Below, piece after piece: positions 1 through 14,300 of a DNA stretch of 64,000 bases. Source of the DNA: Talpa occidentalis. Lineage: Eukaryota; Chordata; Mammalia; Eulipotyphla; Talpidae. Under the pieces are notes generated by a model. The model saw nothing but the letters and a program-made list of their open reading frames with translations. It did not search any database and was not told where the DNA came from. The position numbers and the translations under genes were made by a program. Where the stretch lies: NCBI RefSeq assembly GCF_014898055.3, contig NW_023605194.1, positions 61,853,361 through 61,917,360 on the forward strand, in the 5' to 3' direction. Each line of letters starts with the position of its first letter. Position 1 is the first letter of the stretch.

Positions 1-188
1 GGCTAGGAAGCTACCCACGTGGTGCAGCAGACCTCTCCTGACTCTCATACTGCTCCCCTCAGCAGTGTATTTCAGCCAGTCCACCTGTTCTGTTCCCCAC
101 TCTGTATCTGGTGAATCCTCTCACCCCCACACCTCTGGCCTGTACCCAGTTCTTATATGCATAAATAAATAAACCTTTAAAAAAAATA
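1..188 (+). repeat. tRNA-derived SINE, 5' part cut by window edge
   Basis: Body and tail of the dominant SINE family: ctcccctcagcagtgtatttcag, gttccccactctg, ggtgaatcctctcacc, ending in cataaataaataaacctttaaaaaaa. The tRNA-like head lies before the window. Confidence 0.9.
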
Positions 189-3100
189 AGTGTGGTGGAA
201 CATATGCTGTTCCTTCCAGGATTTCTCTGTGTATCACTTTGCTTAGCCATGTCAATTGTCTAGAATCTCTGAAACACAATAACATCATTCCATGGGCTTG
301 ACTTTGTGACTGGCTTGTCATCTTAGCTGTGCCAGTTACCATAAACTGATTATGTAACTGATTATTTTTGCTTATTTGTCTAATTGCTCACAAAATGTCA
401 GGTTTTTTTTTTTTTCTTTTCTCCTTAGATTTTTTTCTCTGAAAAGAATATTTCTCATAATATTCTCTCACAAGTTCTTACTTTGAACATTAAAGCACAT
501 TCAGAGAAAAAACATGAATTTGAAACAACCTCAATGAATATAATTTCAGATCCTTACAAAGGTCATATCTACTAGGTAGAAAATGTTAACATAGATTTTA
601 AATCATTATAGTAATGATTCCTCAGGGTATGACCTGATTTTTCAAATACTGTAATAAAAGATTTCAAGATAATTTTGAAATACAAGTGACTTAGAGTTCT
701 CTAGAAGCAGACCTGAGATAAGAATTTATTGTCGACTGCTAGCTGGAAAAAATAAAGTGGAAATTAAGATAGGGAGGGAAAGGATCGAAGGAAGGATGGG
801 ACTCAACTAGTCTAGCTCATAAATCCATGAATCACACAACACTCATAAATCCATGAATCATACCTTGAAGGTAGGGAGCTAGCTTTTTGGATCGTAATTA
901 TCATCACTTATTCATTGACTGAACACTAATCTTTGAAAGTAGAATAATCTCATGGAAGAGGCAATTCCCATTTGGTTGGAGGTAATTTTATAGAGAAAGA
1001 GGCAATAATGAACTCTCTTGGAAAACAGCTGGAAATATACTTAGTAAAGGAAATCTGGGTGGGGCACACCAAAATAATCCAATAGACTGTGCCCTTTGTA
1101 CTACTCAAACCCCTTATTTTTCACATTAAATTTATTTCAATCAGGTACAACTTTTTCAGGATTCTGGTAGGTCAGAATTTCCTTCAATTGCTGGAATACA
1201 TGGGGAAACTTAGGAGAAGAAGGTTAGTATGTGTAAATTACTACATATGCTATTGCAGCTGCTCCATGTCATAACTGATACTTAAAATTTCTCTACCATC
1301 CATTGTAGATCCCCTCCTTCTAACTTAGCTCCTTGTGTTGTAAGCCTCAGCCTTAAGAGCTACTATCATTCAACCCTCGTTTTTCATCCCTAAGAGCTAC
1401 TATAGCTGTGGCAGGTCATAGATACTGTTTCTTGTACATTTAAAATTAAAACAGGGCATCAAAGAAACAAAAAAATGCTCCAGGACATCACATGAATACC
1501 AAATATATTAAATATAATTTTTAAATCTCTGTCTTCATTATGTGTCAGTAGCCCTATCTTTGTATGATGATCTGGGTCAGTTATTCCTGCCAGTATAATA
1601 ATGAATTTCTTTGTTTCCCAGTCTTCCAACATGAGGAGCCCAAAGTGACAAGTCAACTTTAAGTTGATGGGGATGCTTACTGTGTGCCCTGGTAGAAGCA
1701 TTTTCTCTTTATAAACAAGTGCCTTTAGATCTATGGAAACTAAAATTGTGAGAATGGAAAGTATAAATCCCTCAATGAGTTACTGGGAGTGATAGTGGAA
1801 ACACACTTAATCCTATCTCCCTTTTCTTTCTAACTTAGCTCCGTGTTAGAAAGGAGCTTGCATTCTAGAATTATAACCAATAGGATGACTCAACTAATAG
1901 ATGTCAGCCAGATACTATTTTTAACCATCCCAGTGCTTGTGCAATGGACTCAAAAAAGGAGGCCTAGACATAGGCCTTCTTGTTAGAAAGGAGCCTGCAT
2001 TCTAGCACTATATTATGCTCTTTTGTTTAACGTGTGTAAAAAAATTCAAAGGAAAACATTTGTATTTCCAAGATATCATTTTCCAGATAACATTATCACT
2101 GAGGCTTCAAGTTGTTATTTCATTGCTCTCAATAATCAAATTATTTCATCCTGCATTTTTTTGATGTAATTATGTGATAGAACATGGATAATAAGGCCCT
2201 ATACCAATGGATGCACCTTCTTTGATATGAAGTGAATCCCTTAATTTAACATCATGCTATGAGGAAGACAATGGTGGTACTCTGAAAACTCTTGAGTAGA
2301 GGTGCTGGCTGTGGTCCTGTGGGAAGGAAAAGTAAATCTTAGCAGAAATGAATCAATCAATCCTACTCATAAGGAATTGTTACCCTTTCTAGGGAAAGAA
2401 GTTCTAATATATCTAACTTGTCTCCAAGTGTCTGGTTTGGCTTACTTGAGGGGTGGTACCATGTGAGAACTCTTACTGGAGTAGAAAAAGCTGCCTTGGT
2501 GAGGGAGGCCCATGTCTCGGCCCCCTTTTTTGAGTCCATGATACTTCTAGTATTCTATATATGCCAAAATGGCAACAGAAGTTCTGCATTTCCCAGCTTT
2601 TAAATTCTGCTGGTAAATGGAATATCCCCCAAGCCCTCCAAAGGCACATTTGTCAGCTGGTGGATATTCTGGTTTTATTTAATAGGGTTAGCATGCCTAT
2701 ATGTAAATGCTTTTATCAGTTTCTACACAATGTGATTATAATTCTGGACTTTTCTAATCTTCCAAGAAATAAACAGCTGAATGTCAGAACTGACCTCTGA
2801 AACTATTGCCAGTGTGTTGAATTCTTTGTCATAGGAATGTGATTTTATATGAATGGGTTTTCTCTTATCCAGGTCTATATATGTGTGCACATGTCCCCCT
2901 TTAATCCAAAAGCTTCAGGATCCATTCCAGAGACATGCACTCCCAGTTCTGTTGCATACGTATTACCAGATTTTGTAGCTCCTGTAGGATATAATCTCTT
3001 CTTTTCCCTAAGCAGATCCAATATTCTTCAGTAAGTCATGCTAGAATTTAACCATAGTCACTGAGTATCCAGGAAAGGATTGGGGTGAATCTTGTGGCAG

Positions 3101-3327
3101 GAAAGTCCTGATCTGCAAGGTATCTCTGACAGAGAGTTATTATCTTCTAACAAAGAAGAGAGTGGGTCATGTTTTTATTTCCAGTGAGTTTAGGGAAATC
3201 TAGCTTTCAAGTTTATGAAGTTTTTCTACCAAGATGTCCTTACCTCAAGTCTCAGGGTCCTACAGCTTTATTAAGACTCATATGACATGAGATCTTCCTT
3301 ACACAGAGAATTCAAACTACCTGAAAT

Positions 3328-3582
3328 TTAAAGATTTATTTATTTTTGCTTAGAAGAACTGGGGTGTAGGCCAGAGGTACAGGGGTAACGGGTGAGAATA
3401 TTCACCAGAGATAGAGTGGCAAGCAGAACAGGCAGATCTACCAAAATACACCCTGAGGAGAGCAGCAGGCAAGACAGGAAAGGTCTGCTGTGCCACATGT
3501 GTTAGTTCCCTGGCCAGGGATGGAACTCAGGCCCTCAAAGTGGGAGCACTAACACTTAATTCGTAGACCACCAGGGAGGCCT
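3328..3582 (-). repeat. tRNA-derived SINE, old subfamily
   Basis: Reverse orientation: tail aaagatttatttattt first, then gaactggggtgtaggccagagg, gagaggt.tgctgtgccaca, and the head ccaccagggaggcct at the end. Several indels suggest an old copy. Confidence 0.9.
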
Positions 3583-4689
3583 AAGTTTGACCATTCTTAC
3601 AATTGAATCCCAGCCATAACTTTTACCTCAGTTTGCCCTCTAACTCTAGGAAATGAGGGTGTTTAGAGGCCTTCAAAGAGGTCTTATGATTTTTCATTTT
3701 GCTTTCATTGATGGTTGATTGCTCTGAGCCCTGTTATCTTCTCTCTTCAAAACACCGTCAAACACTCAGCAATAGCTACCCTGTTCCTTAGATCTCATAA
3801 TTATATTTCCCCTGTGCCTTTTAACTGTCAGACACATTGTACAAGCCAGAACAGTAATTTACTGTATTGTCACAGGAATATTTTAAGTCATTGAAATGCT
3901 ACAACATACTAGGCTCTTTCAGTATTCTACTTACCATCTACAGCCAGCCAGCCAGCAAGTAATGCATCTTCATCATCCCATCCTTAATTGTCAGCTTCCT
4001 TGACCACTTTTAGTAGTAACTCTTAGATCAGTTCTGTAGAAGCAGAGCCTGTAACAGGGATTTACTGAGAGAACCTCAGGAAAAAGGTAATGGAGAAAGC
4101 AGGAGAGCAGAGAAAGGAGTAGAGCAAGGAGGTGGTCTGCGCTGGAGTCTAGCTTCAACCCTACCTTTGTGCTAGATGGTTCAGGTATAAGTTGTCTCCT
4201 TCCCCAGTGTGGAGCTCCCATTTGGCCAAGATTACCAAGTGCTTTCTCCTGAGACCTGTGTATAGTTGGCAGCTAACACAACATCTGGAGATTAGGATCA
4301 TCAGCCTAATTATAATAGTAGGATCTATGCAGAACACCAGTAGAATCACTGTTGTAGAGTATAATGTGTGACTGGCAATTCAGGCCTTAAAGTCACTTAT
4401 AAACATAGCTTACATTATCCAAAAGTTATTACCCTTACATTATAACTCAAAAACTTTGGAAGTATACATTAGGACTCTGGGAACTCTGTTAGGTGACTAA
4501 AACAGTGGTTCTAATGATAATACTGATAATAAATGTCAGTGAAAAATGTCATTGTAAAATTATCTAATGAAATAAAAGCTGGGAAAATCCTATAATGTTT
4601 CATGTAGTATGTTGTTTAAAATTCATGAATGTCCAAATCACATTGCCTATCTGAATATTCCAAATCTTTAAAAGTTTATATAATTATCT

Positions 4690-4949
4690 TTAAAGATTTA
4701 TTTATTTATGCACACAATAACTGGGGTGTAGGCCAGAGGTATGTGGGGTGAGAGGATTCACCAGAGACAGAGTGGAGAGCAGAAGGGTGGACTGACTGAA
4801 ATACACTGCTGAGGGGAGTAGGTGGCAAGTCAGGAGAGGTCTGCTGTGCCATGTGGGACATCTCCATGACTGGGGATCGAACTCATGCCGTGTGGTTGCT
4901 GATAGTTTCATAGTGCTGAGACTTAACCTCTTGGCCACCAGTAAGGCCC
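4690..4949 (-). repeat. tRNA-derived SINE, old subfamily
   Basis: Reverse copy running from taaagatttatttatttatg to ggccaccagtaaggccc, with the old-subfamily tail wording aactggggtgtaggccagagg. Confidence 0.9.
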
Positions 4950-5194
4950 AAAAGTTTATATATTTAAATGAGACTTGACCAAATTGTCCACTTGGTCATT
5001 TGAAAGAAGTCCATTAGTGAACTGCATTAAACAATTCTGACATCAGTGGGGTTAAACATTAGTAACTCAACCTATGTATACAGTTTTTTAAATAAACCTT
5101 TAAATTGGCATATAGCGAAAGACTGAAATTCAGATGAGATTTTCATGTAGACAATACATGATTTAAATAGTGATTATCTGTATTTTTTTCCCAG

Positions 5195-5393
5195 CTCAGA
5201 GGTTTGTTGTATACTTGCAACATGGCTTGTTTACATCTGCCAGCAGCTGGATTTCCAATCTACCTAACAACAGTCTGGGCTTCCTTCTGGCAGATGCTGG
5301 TTATGATGTGTGGATAGGGAACAGCAGAGGGACTACCTGGTCCAGGAAACACATATACCTAGAAACAAATTCCAAAGAATTCTGGGCATTCAG
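5195..5393 (+). CDS. LIPJ: LIPJ exon 4
   Basis: Acceptor tttttttcccAG and donor AG|GTACAA bound 199 bp, the same exon size as inferred for the neighbouring LIPF before its 3-bp deletion. It encodes [18 protein letters not shown] and the [11 protein letters not shown] segment, core beta-sheet and oxyanion-side sequence of acid lipases. The exon starts in phase 1 (G|CT, Ala) and ends in phase 2 (AG|T, Ser). Confidence 0.93.
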
Positions 5394-8300
5394 GTACAAA
5401 TAAAGCCATATAATGTTTCATTTTATTTTATAAATGTATTGAACACTTTTTTGTTGTGTTTTGATAATACTCAAAAGAGGGTTGAAATAGCCTTTATTCA
5501 TTTACTATCTTCAAATGTTAATATAATATCAGTATAAAATAAATTTTTATTTCCCCTTTTCTTTTTAGTTTTGATGAAATGGCTAAATATGACCTTCCAG
5601 CCTTCATTGATTTCATTATAAACCGAACTGGACAAAAAGAAATTTTTTATGTAGGACATTCACAGGGCACTACTATTGGTATGCTAAGAGAGATCACTAT
5701 TAATATTCTTTAATTACTTTTTTAAAGATTGTAGATTTATTTATTAAGCTATAGGTAAGTTTATAGACTTACAAATGAAACAAAATAGAACTGTGATATA
5801 AGCATAGGCTAGCAATGCCCAGGAGCTAACACCCTGCTGACATTCCCAAGTCTTCTTTAGTCACAACAAATTGGTTATACAAGCAAAGTTGTCTGTCATT
5901 TTGTTTGTTTCTGATGTATCAAAGTTGGATATATACATTAAGATCAAAGTGAGATCATAACTATTATTTGTTCTGCAAATAGAACTTTAATAAATTTTTA
6001 AAAATATAGCCCAGGGTTTTGTGACCAAGAGACTTGAAAAGACTGTGTTTTTGTATTTAGGACACATTAAATTTAATAAATGCACAAAGATGAGAAAAGC
6101 CTTTCCATTTCTGAAAATGACTAGAAAAGGCCATGATCATGTAGTGGTTAGTACTCTGCACTGTGTGAAAATGACAAGGAAAGAACTTTCATCTCACAAC
6201 ATTACCTAATGTATAACAACTCTAATTTCAGAAAAAAAAATCCCTAAGACCCAATATAATTCTCTTACACAGTATTATAGACCTATTCCTTGCATTATTT
6301 CTACTTTGAAGGTAAAAAAATCCATTTTATAATAGAAGCCCATATTAAATATATAGAGTATAGAGTATTATTTTCTAGGCTGAAGAAATAAAAATGTGGG
6401 ATTTTCTCATAGGAATAATCCACTTCCTACTAGAAAAAGTATGTTGGATAACAATCTAATCACATTTTTTATGGATATTTTTTCTGATCTTTATTAACTG
6501 TGAGTGTGACTTTGAGTCCAGGTTCTCATTAGCCATTCAATTATCAGGAGTCAGGAATTCCTAACACTTATTAAATAATGAAAAAATGGATGACATGCCA
6601 GAGTTTATCAGCCTATAATATGTTATATGATATATATTTCTTTGGTTACTTGACTTGTCAGAACTCAGGGGGATAAAAACAATCAATAAAAATGAGAAGA
6701 TATGTAAGTTGATGGCTTGATGTCAAAAAAGGAAAAACTACCATTTGTTATATTAATGACTCTAATCTACTAAAAATATATAAACTAATATTTAGTTTCC
6801 TAAGTAAAAGAAGGCAAAGAAGTTTTAAAATATATTCATAGTAAATATTAAATCAATTTGAGTATATTGAATCTCTCACCTCATTACCAGATAAACAAAT
6901 ATTTGATATTGCTTCTTATTTTTAAACCATGATGTTATAAAGCTAATTTATTGCTATATTATAATCATTTATAGTCTATAGATTTATTTTTAATCTTAAT
7001 AATCGGCATTATGTTGTTATCAATATGCATATCTCATCCTGGGTAATCAATAAATGTTCGATAAGTGAATTAAGAAATAAGTACAGTAATTGTTCAGAAT
7101 CTATTGAACATTTATTAGCCATGGTGTCATCTCTTATATGCTGGTAATTGCTTAAAAATAGTTAATTCTTTTCTTTCTTTCTTTCAGCTTTTATAACATT
7201 TTCCACCATGCCAAAGATAGCTGAAAGAATCAAAATATTTTTTGCCTTAGCACCAGTTTTTTCCATTAAATACTTAAAAAGCCCTTTAGTTAAAATGGCA
7301 TACAAGTTGCAGTCAGTGTTCAAGGTATGTTATTCCATTATTCTGTGTGGTTGATAACCCAAAACAACAATGATTCTAAGCCTCAGAAAGTATTAATACT
7401 TACTGGAAGGAAAGGTAGAAAGGGGGTGGTAAATCAGGTAAATGCATTTAATTGTATGGTTAAAAATGGAGTTGAACTTATAGTGGTGAACATAAAGTAT
7501 GATTTATAATGATGCATACCTAAAAACCTATATAACATTACAGTGCAATGCTACTTCAATACAACTTTTTTTTTTTCTTTCTCAGCCAAATAAAGTTTAT
7601 TTCCTTTGTTCTCAAAACCCAGTCTTAAGACTATTATACATCCTTAGTCCTGGGCCTTACAGAATCACTTTCATGTCCAGAGAGGTTTCCCTGGAGCTAT
7701 CTCCTTGCTTTTTCACTAATCAATAAATGCTGGCAGGTCAATACAACTTTTTTAAAAAAAGATTTATTAATGCATACAAGAGCTGGGGTATAGACCAGAG
7801 GTGTTGGGGGGGGGGTGAGAGGATTCACCAGAGACAGAGTGGGGAGCAGAACAGGCAGATTGATGAAATATACTACTGAGGAGTGAGGAGAGCAGAGAGT
7901 GGGGCAGGAGAAGTCTGCTGTGCCGTGCGGGTTAGCTCCCTGACCGGGGATTGAACTCATGCTGCAGTGGCTGGAGGTAGCTTCATAATGCTGAGACTTA
8001 ACCCTTGTGCCATCAAGGAGGCCCAATACAGCATGTTTTAATTACGAAAAAGGTCTTGACTATGTTTGCACAGCCACATGTATGAACTGAATTTTTGGTT
8101 TCGATTATACTGGATCCTTTGTTTCTAGGAATAGGATTTTACTATGATACTTTTGGATTCCTCATCGGTAAGGGAAAATCTAGCATTTGAATCATATCTA
8201 TCTTCTCCTTGCAAGATTTATCCTTAATTTAAATGTTTTAAACTGTAAGTTAATGTGTTTGATTGAAAACAGAAAATTTACCACATCATTTGTTGATTCT

Positions 8301-11300
8301 TTGGGCCTTCCAAATATGGATAAAGTAAATTTATTTTACAGGCTTTTACCGGCAACAAAGACTTTTTATCTAATACTTCATCTAAAAGATTCATTGGTTC
8401 AAAGTTGTGTCCACTAAAGATTTTTGGTGTTCTATGCCGTGAATTCTTGTTTATGATATATGGATATGACACAAAGAACTTAAATATGGTGAGAACAAGT
8501 TGTATTTTATATCCATTTTCAAAGATTTAAAAAGCAACTTTTAATAGTGTTTATTTTATGCTTGTGTATCATTTTATGGTTCATCTATGTATACTACTAG
8601 AAAGATTTTTAATCTTTCTGACTTTATTACTATATCAATATTGTGATGGTGATTACCTTGCTGAGATTTTGCTTCCTCCTTTATCTTGCTATCTATGAAG
8701 AACAGAGAGCAATTGCTGTGCTGGATATCTTTGTTAGCCTGTGCCATTGGGTATTAATTTCCTGAACTTTCTTGTATTTAGCTTTTCTTCCATTTTCTTG
8801 TTTCCCACAACTCCCTGCCTTCCCTGTTGATCCTTTTATAATTAGAACTAATGCCTGCCAAATATCTTCCATGCTTTTGACATTTATCAAAATTGCTCGA
8901 ATGGAAAAACATCTTGGTGTTCAACCTGCTGCTACTGACATCATTTGGATTGATTGTATATAAATTCTATTAAAGATATAGGCATTTATTCTAAAAAGTT
9001 TTTCAGCACATTAAATTAATCCAAATTTGGCAAAACCTACTGTGACATTTGGATTAGTAGTTGGTTCCTGGGACTTTTAAGAACTTCTCAGTAACTACTA
9101 ATGATTTTTGACTATTTACCATTTTCTTTTTCTCATATTATTGTACCATCTAGTATTAAATGTCTATCATGTGATGACTGGAAAAATAAATACAATATTT
9201 TTTTGTTTCATTCATTCAGTCTATGTTTTAGAAAGTATATTTGACCATCACTGTATTTTCTGTGGGTATCCCTCCTGGGACAAAAGTTGACAATGTCATA
9301 GGTTATAACATGATTATTTTCTATGTTCTCTGGGATTCTGAGCAGTTCGAACTGGAAAATTTTCACAGTGTGTATGGGAATAGTAAGTGTGATTGGTGGC
9401 ATAGTTTAGTTTGATTCAATACTCTTGAGCCTTTTATATCAGTGGGAAGGCAGAGCTTGCCATGGAATTGTGTCTTATAGCCAGTATGAAAAAAAAAAAA
9501 AAAAAAGAGAGAACCTTGTAGTTTGTAAAGATTCAATAAGTGGAATCAATTCCATTTAACCTGGGCATGGGGAACTGAATAAGAGATCTGAAAGCAAGTT
9601 TTTTTTTAAAGATTTATTTATTTGTTCATACAAAAACTGAGGTACAGGCCAGAGGTGTGGGGGGTGAGAGGATTCACTGGAGACAGAGCAGGGAACAGAA
9701 TAGGCAGACTGACTGAAATACACTGATTGAGGGGAGCAGTGGGCTAGTCAGGAGAGGTCTGTTGTGCCATGTGAGTTGCTCCCTGGCTGGCTGGGGATGG
9801 AACTCATGCTGCAGAGGCTGTGGACAGCTTCACCGGGCTGTGCTGAACCCCTTGTGCCACCAGGGATGCCCTGAAAGCAAATTTTAATGTCAGGAAGAAT
9901 CGGTGATGAAAATTTTCACCAATGTAAATTGGAAAACATATTACCAAAGAACCCAAAATTTTGACTGTGTCCAAGTCTTAAGATTCTTTGATGAAGGTTT
10001 ACAAAAATGGTTTACTTACAAAGAGAAATGTGCCTGAAATAAGTACTAGTATCAAGGATATGTGATTATGATTTGAGTTCCTTTAGAGGATGGATTCCTT
10101 CCTTCCTTTCTGATAAAGTTGAAGTAGAAACTCTGATAATCATTTCCTATTATTCATGGACATGCATGAAAGCTACTTATAATCTTCTTTGTCCAGAAGA
10201 ATTAATTGAACAAGGTATATTGAATTGAGTAAGACTCTGACCCTCATTAGAGTAAAGAGTATTGCCCCTAATGTAAGGAACATCTGGAATATGGCATGCA
10301 GGATAAATATTACATGGGAACTTATTTCAAGCACAGTTAGAGTTATAATTAGAGGAGCCAAAGAATACCTAGAAGTTTTATAGTTTTGAGTTTTACATTG
10401 CAAAATGAGTTTGAGTTTAGTTTGTGAAGGTGTCAGATGTCTGGATTTGTTTATTTATTTGTTTATTTACTTATTTATTCAGTCCATGGGTGTCCAGTTA
10501 TTCAAGCACAAATTAATAAAGAGATTATAATTTCTCTATTGCATTGCCTTCGCTCCTTTGTCAAAGATAAGTTCACTATATTTATAGAGACTTATTTCTG
10601 GGCTCTCTTATTTGCATCATAGACCTATTTGTCTTGTCTTTTGCCAGTGTAAAAGTGTCTTGATCACTACTTTTTCAGTGAGTCCTGAAGTTGTGTGCTG
10701 TCATTCCTTCAACTTTGTTTTTTCCCTTCAATATTGTGTTGGCTAGTCTCAGTTTTTAACCTCTCCATATAAATCGCACAACTTGTTTGTTGATAAACTT
10801 AAAATAAGTTGCTAAGTTTTGATAAGAATTATAGCAACACTGCCTTCATTGACTGAGGCTCCCAAGCATTAGATAGGTAATGCAAACCTAAAGTACAAAT
10901 GGACACAAAGGCTGTGATACTTCTGATTCAGTTTCACTTTGGGTAGTATATTTAGAACATAGCATCCAGTTTATCACAGAGAAGATTTCTTTTTAAGTCT
11001 TCTAACTGCCTTTTTCATGCCTTGGGGTGAGTTTTGCTTTCCTCAAATAGCTAAATTCTCAAAAAGAAACTTTATTTTATGGGATTAGCAAATAACTTTA
11101 AGGAAAAGTGGTTTTAGTAATTCACTTTTTACTACTGATTCCTGTTTTTTTTTTTTCTCTTCCATTTATCCTGGTAATTTCTTTTTATCTTGCATTCTAT
11201 AGTGTTTTCAAAAGATGTGAGTGTGAGGGTGTCCCATCGCTTTTAATAGTTTCCAGTACAGGGTGATGGACCCCATAATTTAGAAATCCAATAATAGCTT

Positions 11301-14300
11301 CTGACTTATGTGAAAATTGTACATTTAATACATACATTTATGTAAATAAAATTTGATTATTTTATTAGTTATTGAAAAGTAACTACATTTTCTTGAAATT
11401 ATTTAGCTCAATAAATATAAAATATTATGATTGTACTAGTAAACATCAAAGATCTGGTTGAACAAAGCAATTATTTTTAACCCTCAGAGTCGCTTGGATG
11501 TATATATGTCACAAAACCCAGCAGGAACATCTGTTCAAAATATACTTCACTGGAGTCAGGTATAACTTTTAAAGTCACTTTCTTTTTTTTTCTTTTTTAA
11601 AAATATTCATTTATTTATTTATACAAGCACTGGGTACAGTCAGAAGCGCAGGAGGGTGAGAGAATTCACCAGAGCCAGAGTGGAGAGCGGAGAGCAGAAC
11701 AGGCAAAGTGATGAAGTACACTGCTGAGGGGAGCAGCGGGTGGCAGGAGAGGTCTGTGCTCCATGTGGGACCCTCACCCGGCGGTCGGGGATCGAACCGG
11801 CGCTGCAGAGGCTGCGGGCAGCTTCGCAACCCAGCGCTCAACCGCTGTGCCACCGGGGAGGCCCTAAAGTCATTTTCAAAGTATAATTTTATACCTCATC
11901 ATTCTACAGTCCTGCTATTGCCATAGAATGATAATTTTAGAAGGATTAAATGAAATTGTTACCTATTTGTGTAATTCTGTATAGTTTATTATGTGTATTA
12001 CTATCATAATCTATTAGATGCTAAAATGAAACCACTGATCACAGCAACAAAAACCTTGCTTCATCTCTTAACACTTGCAAATTTAACACTACCATTTGTT
12101 TTCAGTGCATTTAGTAGAATCTGATTATGTTCATTTCCCCTCCTGATTATGTTTTTATCAAAAGGAGTTTCAAATTCTCTGTCTACCCATCTTCTCTTCT
12201 ACCTTAAACCTCATTACAGATTAGAGCTATAAACCTTCTAAGAGCTGGAGCTCTGACAGCAGCAGGGGAGGTGTCCTCCCAGAGAGGACACACACAGGCA
12301 GTGCCTGTGCTTCAGGTCACAGGAGATGAAAGAGCAGTCAAGTCTTAGAATTGTCAAGTGATTTTTCCAGGTGTAGAGCTACAAAATGCAATATTTACAA
12401 CTCAGACCTTAACTTTTCAATCTTCATGTGCTGGAGTGTTGTATTATATCACAGAAAAGGCAAAAGGGCATGAATTTAAGGGCCAAAAGTGTGTGTTTCA
12501 CCCACATGTCTCCTCCATGTATCTATCTCTTCCACGTGTCTCTACAACTATCTCCACCAGGTGTCTCCTTCAAGAACCTGGTTGCCAGTTGAAACCTAAA
12601 AAAGCAAGAAAGATAAAGCCTGCATGTGTTCAGCCAAGTTGGGCTGCTTAACTATACACCTAGTTCCCAGTGACCCTCCCATTCAGGAAGTCAGATGCCC
12701 CCGCCAGGAGTTGTAGTCTTCAGCACCTAAACTTTCTTGGATGAGCAGATGGGGGTGTAGTCCTCCATCTGACATAAAAATATCAGGATAAAGTTCATTC
12801 AGGATGTCATTCATAGCTAGACTTCACTATTTACTTGCACATTAGATTAATTAACAAGGGGGAATTAAAGTTGCTAATGAGATGACCTGAAAGTAAGAAG
12901 ATTATTCTGTATTGTTGAGATGAACCAATGTCTTTAAAGCTAGCAGAACTGGTAATGTCAAAAAGATAACGGTGATAGAAGCAAGATCAGAGTGTTGTAA
13001 ATTGAGGACTCAAATCCACTGTTGTTAGTTTTAAAGATGGAGGAAGGACCCTTGAACAAAGGAATGTAGTTGGTTTCTAGAAGCTGGGAGGGACAAGAAA
13101 GCAGATTGTTCATTTGAGCCTCCAGGAAAGAGTATAGCCCTGCAGGCACCTTGATTTTTAACTCATTGAGACCCATTTTGGACTTGGAAACTCCTTAATT
13201 CTAAGATAATACATTTTGTGCTTTAAGTCACTAAATTGGTGGTAATTTGTTATGGCAGTCATAGGAAACTTAATATATCTTAACATGCCATTCAGGGGAC
13301 TGCATGATTTAATTCCAAACCATCTCAATTTCATGGGTCAGTAAGCCATGGAATAGTCTTGAGCAGGGATGTAAAGAAAATACCTTCATATTTGCTGAGT
13401 AGAAAGGGGAAAGAGTAGAAGGAGAAAAATAAATAGTTTTTAAAAACATTTAAAAACATTCAAGAAAAATTTTTAATTTTATTTTTAAATTTAAATTTTA
13501 TTTTTATATTCCCCATACAATTGCAACCACCTTATTTTGACTCCAATTCCTCCTTTCCCCGCCCCCCACCTCCCCATTGAGTGTCTCTGTTTCATAGTTG
13601 TTTGTTGATTTTGATTTTTACTTTCTTATAGTTATTCTTTTTCCTGGTCTCTTATTTAAGTTTTCTAGATTCCTGCTATGAGTGAGACAATCCGGTATTT
13701 TTCTTTTTCTTTCTGGCTTATTTCACTGAGCATGATCCCTTCCAGCGCCATCCATGTTGCTGCAAATTGCATGTGTTTATCTTTTTTTTGAATGCTGAGT
13801 AATACACAGAAACATCAATTCCAAAGAGCTCCTGCACCCCTATGTTTATAGCAGCACTATTTACAATAGCTAAGCTTTGGAAACAACTCAAATGCCCAAA
13901 AATAGATGACTGGATCAAGAAGATGTGGTACATTCAAGAAAATTTTGACCTTTGAACTAGCAAAGAACACACAGATAAGTCCAGCTTATGAAAAACTGTG
14001 AGTACATCTCTCACTCAGTTTATATACCACTAAAGAATCCATGGCCATTTAATATTTTACTTCTTCCCACATCCCATGAAAAATAGAAAATATTGGAGAA
14101 TCGGTCTTCCTGACCAATTTGACCTTCAAAATATGACCCATTTTGTTTCTCTTTCTATGCTTTTTTTGTCATACCATAACCCAGCATAAGACTGGAAGGT
14201 TCTAATGAATCTGAACTTTACTTGATGACTTAGCACTAGAGAAGTTAGATTTAGACTCACACATGATTTTTCAATGCACAGTTATTACATTTGAAGGAAA

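Larger units (their letters stand above)
189..5194. other. LIPJ: LIPJ 5' intron or flank, no exon seen
   Basis: AT-rich sequence. I searched by eye for the [13 protein letters not shown] exon of LIPJ and did not find it. It holds SINEs at 3328 and 4690. Two similar older repeat pieces begin tctagaagcagacctgagat near 700 and tgtagaagcagagcctg near 4033. The rest shows no structure I can support. Confidence 0.6.
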
